A stretch of 64,000 nt of DNA from Pontederia crassipes (GCA_030549335.1 CM060190.1:73252118-73316117), one strand, 5' to 3'; counted from the stretch's first letter, positions 25,261-37,652 are shown. Made by a program: numbers and translations. Notes: generated by a model not told the origin, from the letters alone.

Positions 25261-25380
25261 ATTAGACTCTTTATGTCTTCAGTAAAAATAGACATCTATT
25301 AAATCAGTGTCGTCTCCATAATTAGACTCTTTATGCCTTCAGTAAAAATAGTCATCTATTAAATCAGTGTCGTCTCCAAT
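25261..25380 (+). repeat. Tandem duplication, 2 x 60 bp
   Basis: 25261-25320 and 25321-25380 differ at only about four positions. Each begins ATTAGACTCTTTATG. Confidence 0.95.
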
Positions 25381-25727
25381 TTATTAACTCATATGCCCCT
25401 TACTATATTATATTTAATTCTCATCCATTTTTTTTTATCATCCTCATAATTAAATCCAACAATTGAAAAACGAAAAAAATAAATAAAGGCTTGAGAGGGG
25501 CGCCATCTTCTACATATGCATTTTACTTAAATTATTATGTTTATCAAATAGTAAAAAACAACTAAGCAGGTAAAAAAATTAGCATAGAAAATATGACAGA
25601 AGGGCATAAAATTCATTTAATAAATTAAAAATGTTTAATAATCTCGAATCTGGACAAGATTGAAAGATTAAAATATTAATTTTTCAGTCAAAGTGTCAGT
25701 TGCTAAAAAATAAGTATAGTGTGTAGC

Positions 25728-26637
25728 ATAGTTGTCAAACTCGCGTATTAGTACTTAATATCGTACGAGTTTACAATTTTAGGTCAGAAAATCAAATAAA
25801 CTCGGTATAAAATCGTAATTCGCACTAAACTCGTATGAAATTTCGATTTAAATCGTTAAAATTGTTGAACTCGTACGCTTAAGGATAAACTCGTGGACTT
25901 TATGTGTGCGGGTTTGATGGCCGAGATGACCACACACCTCCCATTGGTCGCGGGTTCGAACTTGGTGGACGCTTTTTTTTTTTACTTTATCATTCTTTTT
26001 TGTTTTTCTTCTTTGTTATTTTCTTTTGAATTAATTTGTCTTTAATCCCAGGTTAAGTAAAAATATAAAAATGAAAATTATGATATATTTTATTAATTAA
26101 AAATAAATATTATAATGATATAAATTTAGTGTGAGTTCATATTAGTATTATATTTTCTTTCTTTGTTATTTAATTACTTTGTACCGAAATATAAAAAAAC
26201 TAAATAATATGACAGAAAAATATACTAGACCAATGCAATTTTTAATATGAAAATGATTTTTATGATGACAAGTATCATAATATATATATATATATATATA
26301 TATATACTTGTTTAGTATATATATTTCATATAATTTTTAGAATTTTAATTGAATTAATATAAGTTTTTTAATTGGCAATGATGAGATGGGTTATGCATGA
26401 TTGAATGTTTTAATTGTTAAATATCATGAATAATGCTTGATTTGTGAGTTGTTCTATTTATGAGTTATATTTTATATTTATAATAATTGTATATTTGCAT
26501 ATTTAATATGATTATTGAATTTATTAGTTTAATTTGCATCGTACTTAAACTCTACGTACTTATGAACCGAATCTACAATACGACTCTACCCCCTAAAACG
26601 AACTTATGTAGATACTCGAATTTGACAACCTTGGTGT
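25728..26637. mobile_element. Inverted-repeat element with internal tRNA-like promoter
   Basis: GTTGTCAAACTCGCGTAT near 25733 is matched in inverted orientation by ATACTCGAATTTGACAAC near 26611-26628, giving short TIRs around a 0.9-kb segment. The inner sequence carries scattered ACTCGTA/TACGAGT phrases. Possible flanking duplication GTGTA/GTGTC is weak. No transposase is present. A tRNA-like insertion lies inside at about 25905-25990. Confidence 0.5.
25905..25990 (+). mobile_element. tRNA-derived SINE-like fragment (A and B boxes)
   Basis: TGGCCGAGATG (25918-25928) fits the RNA polymerase III A box and GGTTCGAAC (25953-25961) the B box, with 35 bases between box starts. A T-rich tract (25983 onward) could end transcription. 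The segment does not fold as an intact tRNA that I can recognise, so it is more likely a SINE or tRNA-derived remnant than a tRNA gene. Confidence 0.45.
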
Positions 26638-26914
26638 CTAGAAATAAACTTTTAGCTAAGCATTCAAATATACAAAGAAAATTTTTTTGTTTACAAAAAT
26701 ACTAAATTTGATTAATTTTTTACTTTAATTGAAAGTGTCAGTATGCTCCTGGATTTTGTTTTCCATGTTCAATGGTAATGTACTTTTAATTTGTATTTTT
26801 TTTTTGTGAAAGATCAACTCTGTCATTCATTTTCTTGGAATCGCTTATGATGACTAGTGATTTGAACGAAGGATATTCATGACATTACATATGTAAAGTC
26901 ACCTATCGGATTTA

Positions 26915-27497
26915 GGGTGTCTTTAATGCCATTCCTAAAATCTTAATGCCACTTCTCTTAAACTATTATATACTTCTTTTTAACAATATAAAATATGAGA
27001 AAATGAAAAGTTTTCTTTTAAATAACTATAAAAAATAATATGATATTCCCCTCATCATATTTTATTTTATGATCATTTTTTTTATTTCTTAAATATTTTA
27101 TTTGATTGATGGTAAACATATTTTATCTTTTTACCAGTGGTACATAAATATTTTATTTGACCAATTATTATTTAGTTGTTTATTGAGAATTTTTTTAAGA
27201 TACAAAAAATTATAGACTAAAAAACTATATTGATTAATTTTAAAGATACGAAAACACATGATATATTTATATTGTTCAAATAAAATAAATATATTTATTA
27301 GTCAAATAAACTATTTGTAAAAAATAGTCAGAAAAATAAAATATGATTGAGGGGTTTTGGTGAAATGAGTAGTATACATTTTTTATAATTTTTCTTTTAA
27401 AAGAGAACTTTTCAATTTCTCATATTTTATATTATAACAAATATATGGGTAAAACAGGTATAGAGGAATGACATTAAGATTAGCATTAAGGGCACCC
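26915..27497. mobile_element. Foldback MITE, 583 bp
   Basis: The left end GGGTGTCTTTAATGCC matches the reverse complement of the right end, GGGTGCCCTTAATGCT. The match continues through ATATAAAATATGAGAAA and further, giving inverted repeats of about 200 bp or more, so most of the element can fold on itself. No coding sequence is present. The flanks TTA (left) and TAA (one base further right) hint at a PIF/Harbinger-type three-base target, but this is not firm. Confidence 0.7.
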
Positions 27498-28530
27498 GTA
27501 ATATTTATTGTGACCTCAGATAATCTCTCTTAGATGGAAATATATCATAAACATCTTAATCCCAAAGTTTTTTTGTGTTATAAATATAAACACTCCCCTC
27601 CATTTTTTTTATGAAGACAAAATTTTCACCTCCTAATTTGGGATAGGAGAGAAAAAAAATGTTAAACGATTATTATGTGAAATGATTTAATTGTATTAAA
27701 ATAAATAAAAATTTTAATTATTTGAAAGGATATGATTGTCTTAAAAAATAATACTAAACATTTTTCCTACCATTTACCTTCATTTATCTCTCTCCAAAAA
27801 AGGTTAAAAATTCTGCATGCTTTTGTCTTTGGGTAGTTAGCTTTCGATATTTAGAAAGCGATGCTGATTGTTTCATCAGTACGATGTTAACGATCATGTG
27901 AACTATTAATAAATTAAAGATCGATCAACTATCAAAATTAATTAATCCGATTAGATCGCGCGGAACTTGCTTAAGTGAGGAAGAGCCAATTATCACTCAA
28001 CCACTCTACTCATACCATGTGTTGGTAGACTCCCTTGATCATCATTTCAATGGTCTGAGATGCAAGATTTTTAATCTGTCCGTCTTCTTCTAGGGGAAAC
28101 CACATGAAGTTTGGTTAAGTGTAAGATGCTCAGGTGAGAGCTACTGAAATGCAAGAAGCTGAGCGACACTCTCAATCAACTAGATCAACATTCTTAGCAA
28201 GAAGCCAATTCCCCTTGGCGTATGAAACACAACATGGTTGATGTCTGAAATGTAAATAGAAACATTAACTGAAATGTAAATAGAAACATTAAATGTTTTT
28301 TAAGCAAAGCATATCTTTGCCAATGCCTTCATAGTCAAATTGGTGACTAGACGGGACGACTATTTGAGTCGTCATTGAATCGGTCTAATCGAGTTTGAGC
28401 GAATTAAATTAAATTTTATTGAAATAATATTATTTATAATAATTTTAAAGATATACACATAACAAGTATGGTATTATGTGTAAAAAATTAGTAACCTATT
28501 AAATTTAAAATGAACATATGGGTTACTCAT
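27498..28530. other. AT-rich intergenic DNA with dispersed repeat
   Basis: The part at about 27825-28010 (TTTGGGTAGTTAGCTTTCGA and following) is related to the sequence at 60958-61390, so it is a dispersed repeat of unknown type. No gene was seen. Confidence 0.5.
28245..28292 (+). repeat. Perfect tandem duplication, 2 x 24 bp
   Basis: 28245-28268 and 28269-28292 are identical. Each begins CTGAAATGTAAATAGAAAC. Confidence 0.95.
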
Positions 28531-28807
28531 CTGAATGGGTAGGACGCTCCTACCCATTTCGCCCATCGTCGGATGGCAAAAGACTCTACATGTGAGCCAA
28601 GCAAAATCATCCAATTGGTCATCTGCAATGCATATTTTTAACCTTGCCTCTATGTGAACTTTTTGCTGCACAACTATATGACTACCTTTCTGCGTACCTG
28701 TCCATTGTTTGGACCAACAACAACAAGTCCTTGTTGAAGTCCACCATGTCGACATCGCCGCTGAAGTGTTGCTGGAAAGGAAGTTGAGTTGGTTGCAAAG
28801 TTCATCG

Positions 28808-29081
28808 TGTTCTTAAGTTTGTAGCAGTAATCTACTGTAATACCGATTTATTCGATTTAGGTTCTTTTATATCTGTTAGATAGTATTATAAATAGAGAGG
28901 TTGAGTATGTTGTAATGGTGCCCACATAGTTGTAATGTTATCTAATGTAGTTTAGTTTTCTTTCCCTGCAAGTTTCTTTTCTTCCCTTTTGTTCTCTATG
29001 TTTCTGGTGCTTTTTGCCCTTCGTCTTCTCCATTTCCGACAATCCAAGTCCAGCGACACAGGAGAGCTCGACATTTTAACA
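28808..29081 (+). mobile_element. Ty1/copia 5' LTR, 274 bp
   Basis: The segment starts TGTTCTTAAG and ends GACATTTTAACA, giving TGTT...AACA ends. It contains TATTATAAATAGAGAGG (TATA-like, about 28881-28895) and is followed directly by a primer site of initiator-methionine type. This is the standard layout of a small copia LTR. The 5' border is inferred from the TGTT and could lie elsewhere. No matching 3' LTR was found, and gag-pol is absent. Confidence 0.65.
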
Positions 29082-29094
29082 TGGTATCATAGCC
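29082..29094 (+). other. Primer-binding site, tRNA-iMet type
   Basis: TGGTATCATAGCC directly follows the LTR end and differs by one base from the usual plant copia primer site TGGTATCAGAGC. Confidence 0.75.
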
Positions 29095-29650
29095 ACCCTC
29101 TTGATCTTGCAGAGCTCCTCGCTGCGAGTCATCATGTGCTTCGCTGGTGAAGGACGTAGCTCCCATGGCGCCTGTGAGCCCAGGATCGGAGCTTCATTTG
29201 CTCGATCTAAATCATCTACAATAGGCGCATCAGGTCTTCGACGTCCTCTGTAGTTTGGCATCAGATCTCTCCCCTTTCTTTTGTCTGCGATCTTCAAATG
29301 TTTTCTTCTATTTCCCTCGCTTCGATTGTCTGCCATTTTTTTCTTTCCAGACTTGTTCTTATTTCTCTTTCGGTCATGATCGATTCTGTCTAGTTCTCAG
29401 TCTCCTCTTCTTCGTTTCGATCCACTCGTAGTTTGTTTGAAGCTTGTTTTCTTTCGATCTTCTTGGCTGTTCAGATCTAATCATCGACTTCAATTTTTCT
29501 TCTCCTCTTTTTCTCCATTTTTTTTCGTTCTCTATTTTTCCTTCTTCACTATTCATTTTCTTCTATGGTCGTCACTTTCGACGTCTTCTCCTGCAGCTGT
29601 GAAGGTATTCATCTCATCTCATCCGGTGGAAAATCATCGTTCTCTAATGT
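29095..29650 (+). mobile_element. Copia internal leader remnant
   Basis: Pyrimidine-rich sequence follows the primer site. No gag frame follows; the copia internal region is interrupted or replaced at 29651 by another LTR. Frames of 60-103 codons on either strand here have no domain. Confidence 0.4.
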
Positions 29651-32388
29651 TGTCACGACCCCGATTTAACCCGCAAGTTAAACTAGAGTTCGCGACTCAT
29701 TACGGACGATCAAATAAAATTATGAAGAAATACGGAAACGTGATGTAATTTACTCTTCCTTTTACAATATAAGAGTAAAAATATATATCATTAAATAAAT
29801 TACACAATATGTGATCATTTCAGAGCAAACTGATACTTCTTAAGTCATACATTTTACAAAATGAATTTATTTTCGTTACAACTTATTTTGACAAAAATAA
29901 AAAACTCGACCAACTCTCTCGACATCCTAGCAAAAGGACACAAGAATAACAACTCCCCTCAATACCTTTACATCGAAAGAATTATCCCTGCTAAGATTAT
30001 GAGCTCGCTCAATCCAAGAAGCTATACTAATCTGAAAAATATTAGAAACAACATTATGAGCAAAAATAGCTCAGTAAGTTAATAACTCATAGTTTATGTG
30101 TCACCAACTAATCAATTTGTAGTGATATAGAAAAGCATGCAATAATCATAATAGCAAAATAGGCATTTTCATATATTTGATAATTACATATATAACATAC
30201 TAATAAGAAACATCACACTCAACTTGCAGTCAATATTATATAAATCATATCAAACATATGTATGCAAATGCAACACTCTCATATGAATGCACGGATCACC
30301 AACTGGTCAGTGGTCGGTAAGTGGACTCTAGAGGTGACTCCTATCGTGATCAGCGATGTAGCACTTAGCTCCATTCTACCTCATCCCTTTCGAGGAACAA
30401 AATCATATAGCGATTGATGGACTCTACAGGTGGCTCCTACGGATTCTAGAGGTGCCCTCATCACGACTACTCACGATATGGCACTTAGCTCCGCATAGCA
30501 CTTAGCTCCAGTCTATCTCATACTATTTCTGGGGAACAAAATGATGCATTGAATTCTACAGGTGGCTCTCATCGTGATCAGCGATGTAGCACTTAACTCC
30601 AATCATCATACATGCAATGCAGACATATTCATATGCATGATTCATCACATAACGATCATATCTCGAATATCAGAAGATGAATCAAACTCATTCAAACGGA
30701 ATAGGATTACATCCCATAAGATGGCTCCATAACATTTCACATATGCTTTACCAATGAACCATTAATTGATCAATCATTCAAAACATAATTTTTATATAAA
30801 CTTGACAATATATGAATTTAATACATATAACAATTGTATCTCAAATATCAGAAAATGAATTATATCAAATACCATTTCAAACGAGATAAGATTGTACTAA
30901 TTCATTCATATCATATGCTTTTCAAATGTGCAATCATACAATCATTCAGATATACTTTTCATCATTGCACTTTTCGAAATCAATTCATAGTATATCCAAA
31001 GCATATTCAATATATATAATAATCGATGTCACACCGAATTCAAAAGAGGTGAAAACATAGAGTAGGAAAAATTAACTTACCTATAAGAGCTACCAAAATA
31101 TTTTTCCTTTCCTTTTTCACTACTTTACTCTTCTACTCCTATATAATAATAATAAGAAACACATCACTTCTATGCTCTGAATAGAAGCCTATCACACATG
31201 AAACACAATTAATTGAAATGATATATGAACCTTAAACATTTACTCTTTTAGCTATTAAACATAAGGATTGACCCAATATTATGACAGATTGTACACATAG
31301 TAAAGAAAAATCCATATCTTCTGATATACATAATCAAATGACATCATTCTAATTTTCTTTACTTTTATATTACATAAACATTAATCTGTAAAAGTTTCAT
31401 ATTCTATTTCGTTACGGTTTGCTCTCATGAAAATCACCATTCAGCCTAACTTTTATGTTATTTCTATGTTCTGACAGACTGAGTAACCTTACTTTTATGA
31501 TTTATATAAAATAATAAACAATCCCTATTCTAGTACTTTTAATTTTCCCAAATATTAGACATCTTACAACTCGTAAAATTACTTGAATTTATATCTATTT
31601 GCACTGAGCATAATAAATTTAATCAATACTAGCATAATCTACCCTAAGCTCCATCTTGACAGACTGAGTAAGGCTCGGTAAAATATTTATAACTTTCGAT
31701 ACACCTATTATTTTTTAGTGATTCCAATTGTAAATGAGATATAACATCAATATATATAACACCCGAAATTATCAAATAATTCCACGATATATTGAATTTA
31801 ATACATAATTTACAAATTTGGGTAGCAATTTCGACGAACAGAGTAATAGTACCTTAATCCTGATGGCATAACTTTCGTTTCATAACTTCTATTAACATGA
31901 TTCCAAATCTCATGTAAACTAGACTCAGAGATTATTCTACGTATTAATAATTTGTAAGGACGAATTGATATGAAAGAAAATCTTAGGAAGAACATCATCA
32001 GTCTAGGGTTAGAATCTTCACCTTTAATGATCTTCCGTCTCGAATTTCCTTCAACGTCCATGAAAGGAGTTATGGTCTGAAATTTTTTGTGTGTTGTCTA
32101 GAGAGAAGGATAAGACCATACGAATTTTTTTAGATTTTTATCACTTGAATAGGTTGGTTGGAAAAATAGTCTAAGCATGAGGTGACAAGCTGCTAGCTTG
32201 TTGCAGCTTGCATGTCAAGAGTTGAAATTTTTATTCAATTAAAATTTAACATTTAAAATTATTATTTTCATCCCTAATTGATATTAAGTAGTATAATATA
32301 ATCCATGTAATTTATTCACATACTTATAATATTTGTTTATTTATAAATATATAAAAATTAATATATAAATAACATAGTCGATATTACA
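29651..32388 (-). mobile_element. Probable solo LTR, minus strand, about 2.7 kb
   Basis: On the minus strand the segment ends AAATCGGGGTCGTGACA, a common ending of plant Ty3/gypsy (Tekay/Del-like) LTRs, and could start at TGTAATATCGACTATG (32388). Inside, the phrase TGTAGCACTTAGCTCC or variants recurs three to four times between 30350 and 30610 with alternating TCTA(C/G)AGGTG blocks, a texture typical of long LTRs. No primer site follows its 3' end and no internal genes are present, so it is read as a solo LTR. The flanks do not show a clear target duplication, so the right border is uncertain. Confidence 0.5.
30300..30610 (-). repeat. Short interspersed repeats inside LTR
   Basis: GCACTTAGCTCC or GCACTTAACTCC occurs four times, twice directly preceded by CGTGATCAGCGATGTA. 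Between copies lie TCTA(C/G)AGGTG phrases. Confidence 0.75.
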
Positions 32389-33005
32389 ACTGCTACAAAG
32401 AAACGCTAATCGTTCTGCAAGTTGACGACGAAGCAGCAATCAAGGCGAAGACATTTCCAACAGTCCTTAAACAACATAGTCCTTCATGGATGCAACTCAG
32501 GTGTCCAACATCCTCCTCCGTGGTTGCAACAAGGTCCCTTTCCATGATCCTACATTCACTTGCAGCTCTTTCTGCAAAGGGCGGTGTGGTTCTCTTCACT
32601 TCACCATCTACATTGTCTAAGTCAAGGGGGATGAACGGAGGCCCTCAGGGTGCCTGGTTTGCGAACTGGCATTGCCTCATCAAAGCGAATGGCGCCTTTA
32701 AGCTCGATCACCGACATAGGCAATCGCGTCTTCATGGATGATGAGGACGGTGTCATCTACTAGTCTACGCAGGAGGCAAGAACATTGACAAAATGAGAAT
32801 TGCCAAGATGAGCAATCCTATGCTCTTCGACAAGAACGATCATCGGAGTGGCAGTCGTTTGATCATCCCATGGACACACTACGACGACCAACACTTCAAA
32901 GGACGACTCGAAAGATTTGCTTTGTTCGTGTGCTAAGGCTACTGATTCGACCACTCTGCAACGACGTTGGTCGCTCTTGAATAACGGCTAACACGATTTG
33001 ATGCC
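32389..33005. other. Moderately GC-rich sequence of unknown origin
   Basis: Base composition is richer in GC than the surroundings and frames of 60-84 codons exist on both strands, but none shows a recognisable domain. It could be a captured or decayed gene fragment, or retrotransposon internal sequence. I cannot assign it. Confidence 0.3.
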
Positions 33006-33044
33006 TCTTGAGATGGGTAGGAGCATCCTACCCATTCAAATGGA

Positions 33045-35150
33045 TAGGACATCTATTATATCCAATTGAAACAGTAACATAAATATATTTATTTATTCTA
33101 TTTTAAAATATTTATTATTGATAAAAGATTGACTCCCAAATAGTTAATGTTGATGGATTATTATTAATTTTTTTTATTTTTCTTTAAATTATATTAATAA
33201 TATGTTAAATTTTTTTACCATAAATTACTTGTATGCTTTGTTCTTATTTTACTTTCTTTCATTTCTTCATTTCTCTCCTCATTAATTTTACTTTCCTTTT
33301 TCTCACTTCCTCCTCTCTCTTTGTTAATCGTCCATGGCTCCATGCTTTATCTTGCGATGCTATTCACAATATATTAATTTATTGTTATCATAAATCACTC
33401 ATATCTTTTTTTTTTTCATTCCTTCCTTTCTCTTCATTAATTATCCTTTTAAGCCCCTTTACTCTTTTTCTATATTTGAATGTTGATTCAAATATATTAT
33501 TTTCCTTTTATTTTTTATTCCATAATTTTCTTATTTTTTTAGTGTGTTTTTTATATTCTTTTAGTTGATTTGAGTTTCTTTCAATTTTCGTTTATGACGG
33601 TTCAATAGATTTTTTTTCTGTCAGCATTTCGATTTTGTCTCCAAATCAAATGTGATAGATTCGAGGCTGAACAGATTGTACAGACAGCATTGATCCTTAC
33701 GCTTCAAAGTCTCAGTCTTTTTTATCGTGACATTACACTTCTTCGATAGATGAGTTTTTTTTTTTGTTAAAAAAAAGAAAAGGGGTAACAGCTGTCGCTC
33801 CACAAGTTGATCCATCTATCATATAAATATGTTTTATTTTACACCACGTTCATCGATTTGTTGTAGCTCAGTGTCCTAGAAAAAACCGAGCAAACTGACC
33901 TTGAAATAATAACAAAAAAAAGTTCTAGATCAAACCTAGAGGTCATATTAGAATGTGATTGACAAAAAAAAAAGGAAAAAAAAAATAAGAACAAGCATCC
34001 GCTAGTATCCTTTTAGAAAAACAGATACTACGATTTAATGGAAAAAAATTTATGCATTTGATAATTTTATTTTACAGATAACATGAAATGAAAAAACTGG
34101 AAGTTAATCAATAGAGTATTGCTTAAGGGTATTCAATGATCGGATCGATCCAATCTGATTTAATCTAATTTAAGTTGGATTGGTGGTCGGGTTGAATTCA
34201 ATTCATCTGTACGTACGTAAATTTTTTTTCAACCCAAATCATCTCGATCACGATAAAATTTGATCCGCGTCGGATGAGTCCAATTTGATCGGCGAACACT
34301 CTGTGTGAGTCTGTGACATAGTAAGAGGAGGATCAGATTACACCGGGGAGCGATGGATTGGATAATTAGGTAGATGGCGTGCAATTAGGTAGGACGTACG
34401 TAAGACTCGAACTGATATTTCCATCGTATACCTTCGAAAACGATGAAGGCGCACGATTCGATTTGATCGCGTGCATGTGGCCACCTGCCCATGTACGTTT
34501 GATTTGTGAACACACATCATTCTTGTTTTTTTTTTTTTTTGTTTTCTTTAGATTTTTGTTCTGTAGTTTTTCAGATGAGTAAGTTCTTGTTTTCAGAGAA
34601 AACAGAAACGGAAGCAATAAATGTTTTGGTCAATCCGACTAGTGTTGCAGAAATCTCAGTACAGATGCAGAGATCTCAGACACTTGTTGCCACATATGAT
34701 ACATTAAGCTTTTAACCCTGACATCAACCGATGCTTTTTAAGACAGAATGCTGCCTGAAGACTTCTGCAACGAACGCACGTTGATTTCTTCGCGCATGGC
34801 TTCGTTGCTAAAATTTTGAGAGGACGAGAGCAAACGTAGTGGTGAACACGTCCCGTGCCGCTAAATATATTTTTTTTATCGCCATATTTAGTTCATCTTT
34901 CTGCGGAGGGAGGAAGGCTAAATTAGTGTTCTTTTTTCGTTTTCTATTTCGTCGCCGAGTATTTGACAGCAAGGCGAGGAATTCTGCGGATATAATGGGA
35001 AGGCGTTCTTGAGGGCGTAGATAAGCTAACAGAGGAGACAGAGACCAGCTCGAGTTCATTCTGCGTCTCTCAAGAGGAGAAGAAGGAGCAGGGGGATGGA
35101 ATGACATCTGCAGTCTGTCTCTCCTCTTCTTCTCCTTTTCCCCCTCGTTA
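33045..35150. other. Intergenic DNA upstream of the kinase gene
   Basis: T-rich stretches (33170-33560) give long but low-complexity Phe/Leu/Ser-rich frames that are not genes. No transposon ends were recognised. The 3' part holds the kinase promoter and 5' leader; no convincing TATA box was found. Confidence 0.5.
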
Positions 35151-35196
35151 ATTTGTTGTTGTACGCAGTGTCCATTGATTTCTTCAAGGCGTCCAA

Positions 35197-37652
35197 ATGG
35201 AGGAAACCAAAGAGATCAGCAATGGTTCTTGTTCTGCGTCATCGTCCCCTTCAAGGTACCTAATTCGCAAAGTAACTCTTTTCCAGTACCGGGAGCTGAA
35301 ATTTTATCATGTTTCGGATCAGCAGTAGCTCTTATATCAACTGGTTGAATTGCATGTTTGTTCAGATCCTGGAATGGAAAGCCTCCTAGAATTCAAAGAT
35401 TGGTCATTCGAGCGGCGCGCGCATCTTCGAGAGGTTTGATGTGTACATTGAACATTACATAGACTTCCTGTTGCAGGATAAAGAAAAAAAATGGATTACA
35501 TGCATGTAGCTAAGAATCAATCCTTGTTTGGTGTGTGCAGAGGACGAGGAGGAAAACAAGGAAGAAGGCTCCCCAAGATGCGTCCTGGAAGAAAACATGA
35601 GGAGTTCGGATTCGGAGAACGGCTCATCCAAGGCCAGCACTTCTTACCCTGACGCAGCAATGGCGTCGAAGGAGAACCCCCTCTGGAAAGGAATCGTCAG
35701 CATATGGAGCAAGAAGTCGTTGAGGCGGTTGTCGAGCTTCCCGCCCTTTGGCGTCGCGAAGCAGTCGAAGAAGAGCAATGCGGAGGTCGCCCAAGTTTCA
35801 GAACCGGATTCAACCGACGGCGATGTTAATTTGTTGGTCGTGGATACGACATTTGATCATGCTGAGTTGCAGCCCTTCTTTAAGCCTTCCTGGAAGACCT
35901 TTACTCTGACGGAGCTCCGAAGTGCTACGAACGACTTCAGTCCAGGTAACGCTTCCCTACTGGAATCAACTCATCAGCATGCTCAAGCTGTGGAAATCTG
36001 AACATGGTTCTTCTCATTTCGAGCTAGATTTCGATGCATGGTCCTGAATGTTTTAGCTGTCTGATTCATTGCAAAATGTAAACTGATTCTTCCATTGTTC
36101 TTTTTTTTTTCTTCCTTTGCAGAGAACATCATAGGCATGGGTGGGTTTGCAGAAGTTTACAAGGGATGCCTAGAAGATGGCCAGCTCGTAGCGATCAAAA
36201 GACTTACTCAAGAGACCGCTGATGAACGAACACAGAATTTCTTATCAGAAATAGGAATCATAGTTCATGTGGATCATCCAAATGCGGCTAGACTTGTGGG
36301 AGTTGGGGTTGAAGGGGGGATGCACCTCGTGTTCGAGTTGTCAATTCATGGCAGCCTTGAAGCTCTCCTTTATGGTAAGTAGCAGAACAGAACACTAAAA
36401 TTCACAATCAGCACATCAGTAAAGTCTCTTTTTTTTCTGCAAATCTAATTGTTCCACTGTCTTTTTGCACTGCAATGGAAGGCTCAGGTTCTTCAGGAGC
36501 CAATCTGGATTGGGGTACCAGATACAAGATTGCTTTAGGAGCAGCGAAAGGTCTCGAGTATCTTCACGACAAGTGCGCGAGGCGAATCATTCATCGGGAC
36601 ATCAAGGCAGCAAACATACTGATCACCGAAAAATTTGAGCCACAGGTACCATTTGGACTGGTTAAGTTCATCTTTGCAGATCAAATATGAATGAAAATTA
36701 TGAAGCACGATCTGATAGAGGCTTCTGAGAATTAATGGACCTCAAATGAATTGTCCAAATTAATCGCCATGAACCATTCTGAGAAGCTCTCTGCTAAATA
36801 GATTCATCACATGCATATTTCTTGGCCTACTCAGATTGGTGATTTTGGACTCGCCAAATGGCTGCCTGACAAGACGAGCCACCTCTCCATATCAACACTC
36901 GAAGGGACATTCGGGTCTGTAAGCTATTTATTAGTTTCCTCGTCGATTCTTCCGGATATTAACCATCCATTTTATTTCCATCTCTTTTCCTGCATCGACT
37001 CTGATCGCGATCTGAAGTTACCTTGCTCCTGAGTACTGCATGCATGGCATAGTGGATGAGAAAACTGATGTGTTTGCCTACGGAGTTCTACTTCTGGAGC
37101 TCCTCACCGGTCGCAAAGCTGTCGATTCTGAGCAGAAGAGCTTGGTGATGTGGGTAAGTTCATCATGTCTGCTTCATGAGATGTACTGATAAATAAGAAA
37201 AAAAACAGCCATTTTTTATACTCTAATAATATCTCAGGCAAAGCCCCTACTCGAGCATAATAAAATCAAAGAGCTCATTGATCCAGCCCTTGGCGATTCA
37301 TATGACCAAACACAAATGAACTATGTCACAGAAACAGCTCACATGTGCATTCAGCACTTGGCAGCTCTACGCCCCCGCATGAACCAGGTATATATAAATT
37401 ACATTCCCCAAGTGTTTCTTTTCTCTGCAAGTCTAGTCAGTGGTAAAAGAAGAACAACAGTAAATGCATATACAGAGAATGTAAGAGGTGCTGTTTCAGG
37501 TCATAAAGCTGTTGCAAGGCGAAGAAAGCAGGTCTGAGATTATGAAAGCGAGGAGGACGTACTCTGAAGAGATCTTTGATGCAGAGGAGTACAATGCGAC
37601 CAGATACCTGAACGATCTTAGACGGCACGAGCAGCTTGCTCTCGACTTCTGA
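35197..37652 (+). CDS. Receptor-like cytoplasmic kinase, class VI (RBK-like), 9 exons, 488 aa
   Basis: Exons deduced from GT-AG borders and frame continuity: 35197-35255, 35366-35433, 35541-35945, 36123-36374, 36482-36645, 36835-36914, 37018-37153, 37238-37387, 37500-37652 (TGA). The sum is 1,467 nt, 488 residues. The N-terminal 160 residues are Ser/Glu/Lys-rich without signal peptide or membrane span. The Ser/Thr kinase domain follows: glycine loop [11 protein letters not shown] (182-192), VAIK lysine K203, HVDHPN, catalytic HRDIKAAN (D301), [10 protein letters not shown] (D319) and APEY (346-349). [18 protein letters not shown] and the C-terminal [20 protein letters not shown] tail are characteristic of RLCK class VI, whose RBK1/RBK2 members bind ROP GTPases and act at the cell periphery; that role is by homology. 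All catalytic residues are present. Exon 5 has a second in-frame acceptor six bases on (36488). The start is the first ATG giving an open spliced frame. Confidence 0.88.

Larger units (their letters stand above)
28531..33040. mobile_element. Possible hairpin-ended composite element
   Basis: ATGGGTAGGACGCTCCTACC near 28537 and its counterpart near 33009 (GATGGGTAGGAGCATCCTACC) are hairpins in inverted relation, with matching outer bases (CATYTGAATGGG). They may be the ends of one element into which the retrotransposon sequences between them inserted, or two independent copies of a small hairpin repeat. Inner sequences next to the two ends do not match each other, which weakens the single-element reading. 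Confidence 0.3.

Noticed and set aside
25905..25990. Intact tRNA gene
   Set aside because: A and B boxes are present but box spacing is short and no cloverleaf could be formed by eye.
33233..33568. 111-codon frame rich in Phe, Leu and Ser
   Set aside because: Translation of T-rich DNA; no membrane-protein family recognised and no promoter or splice context.
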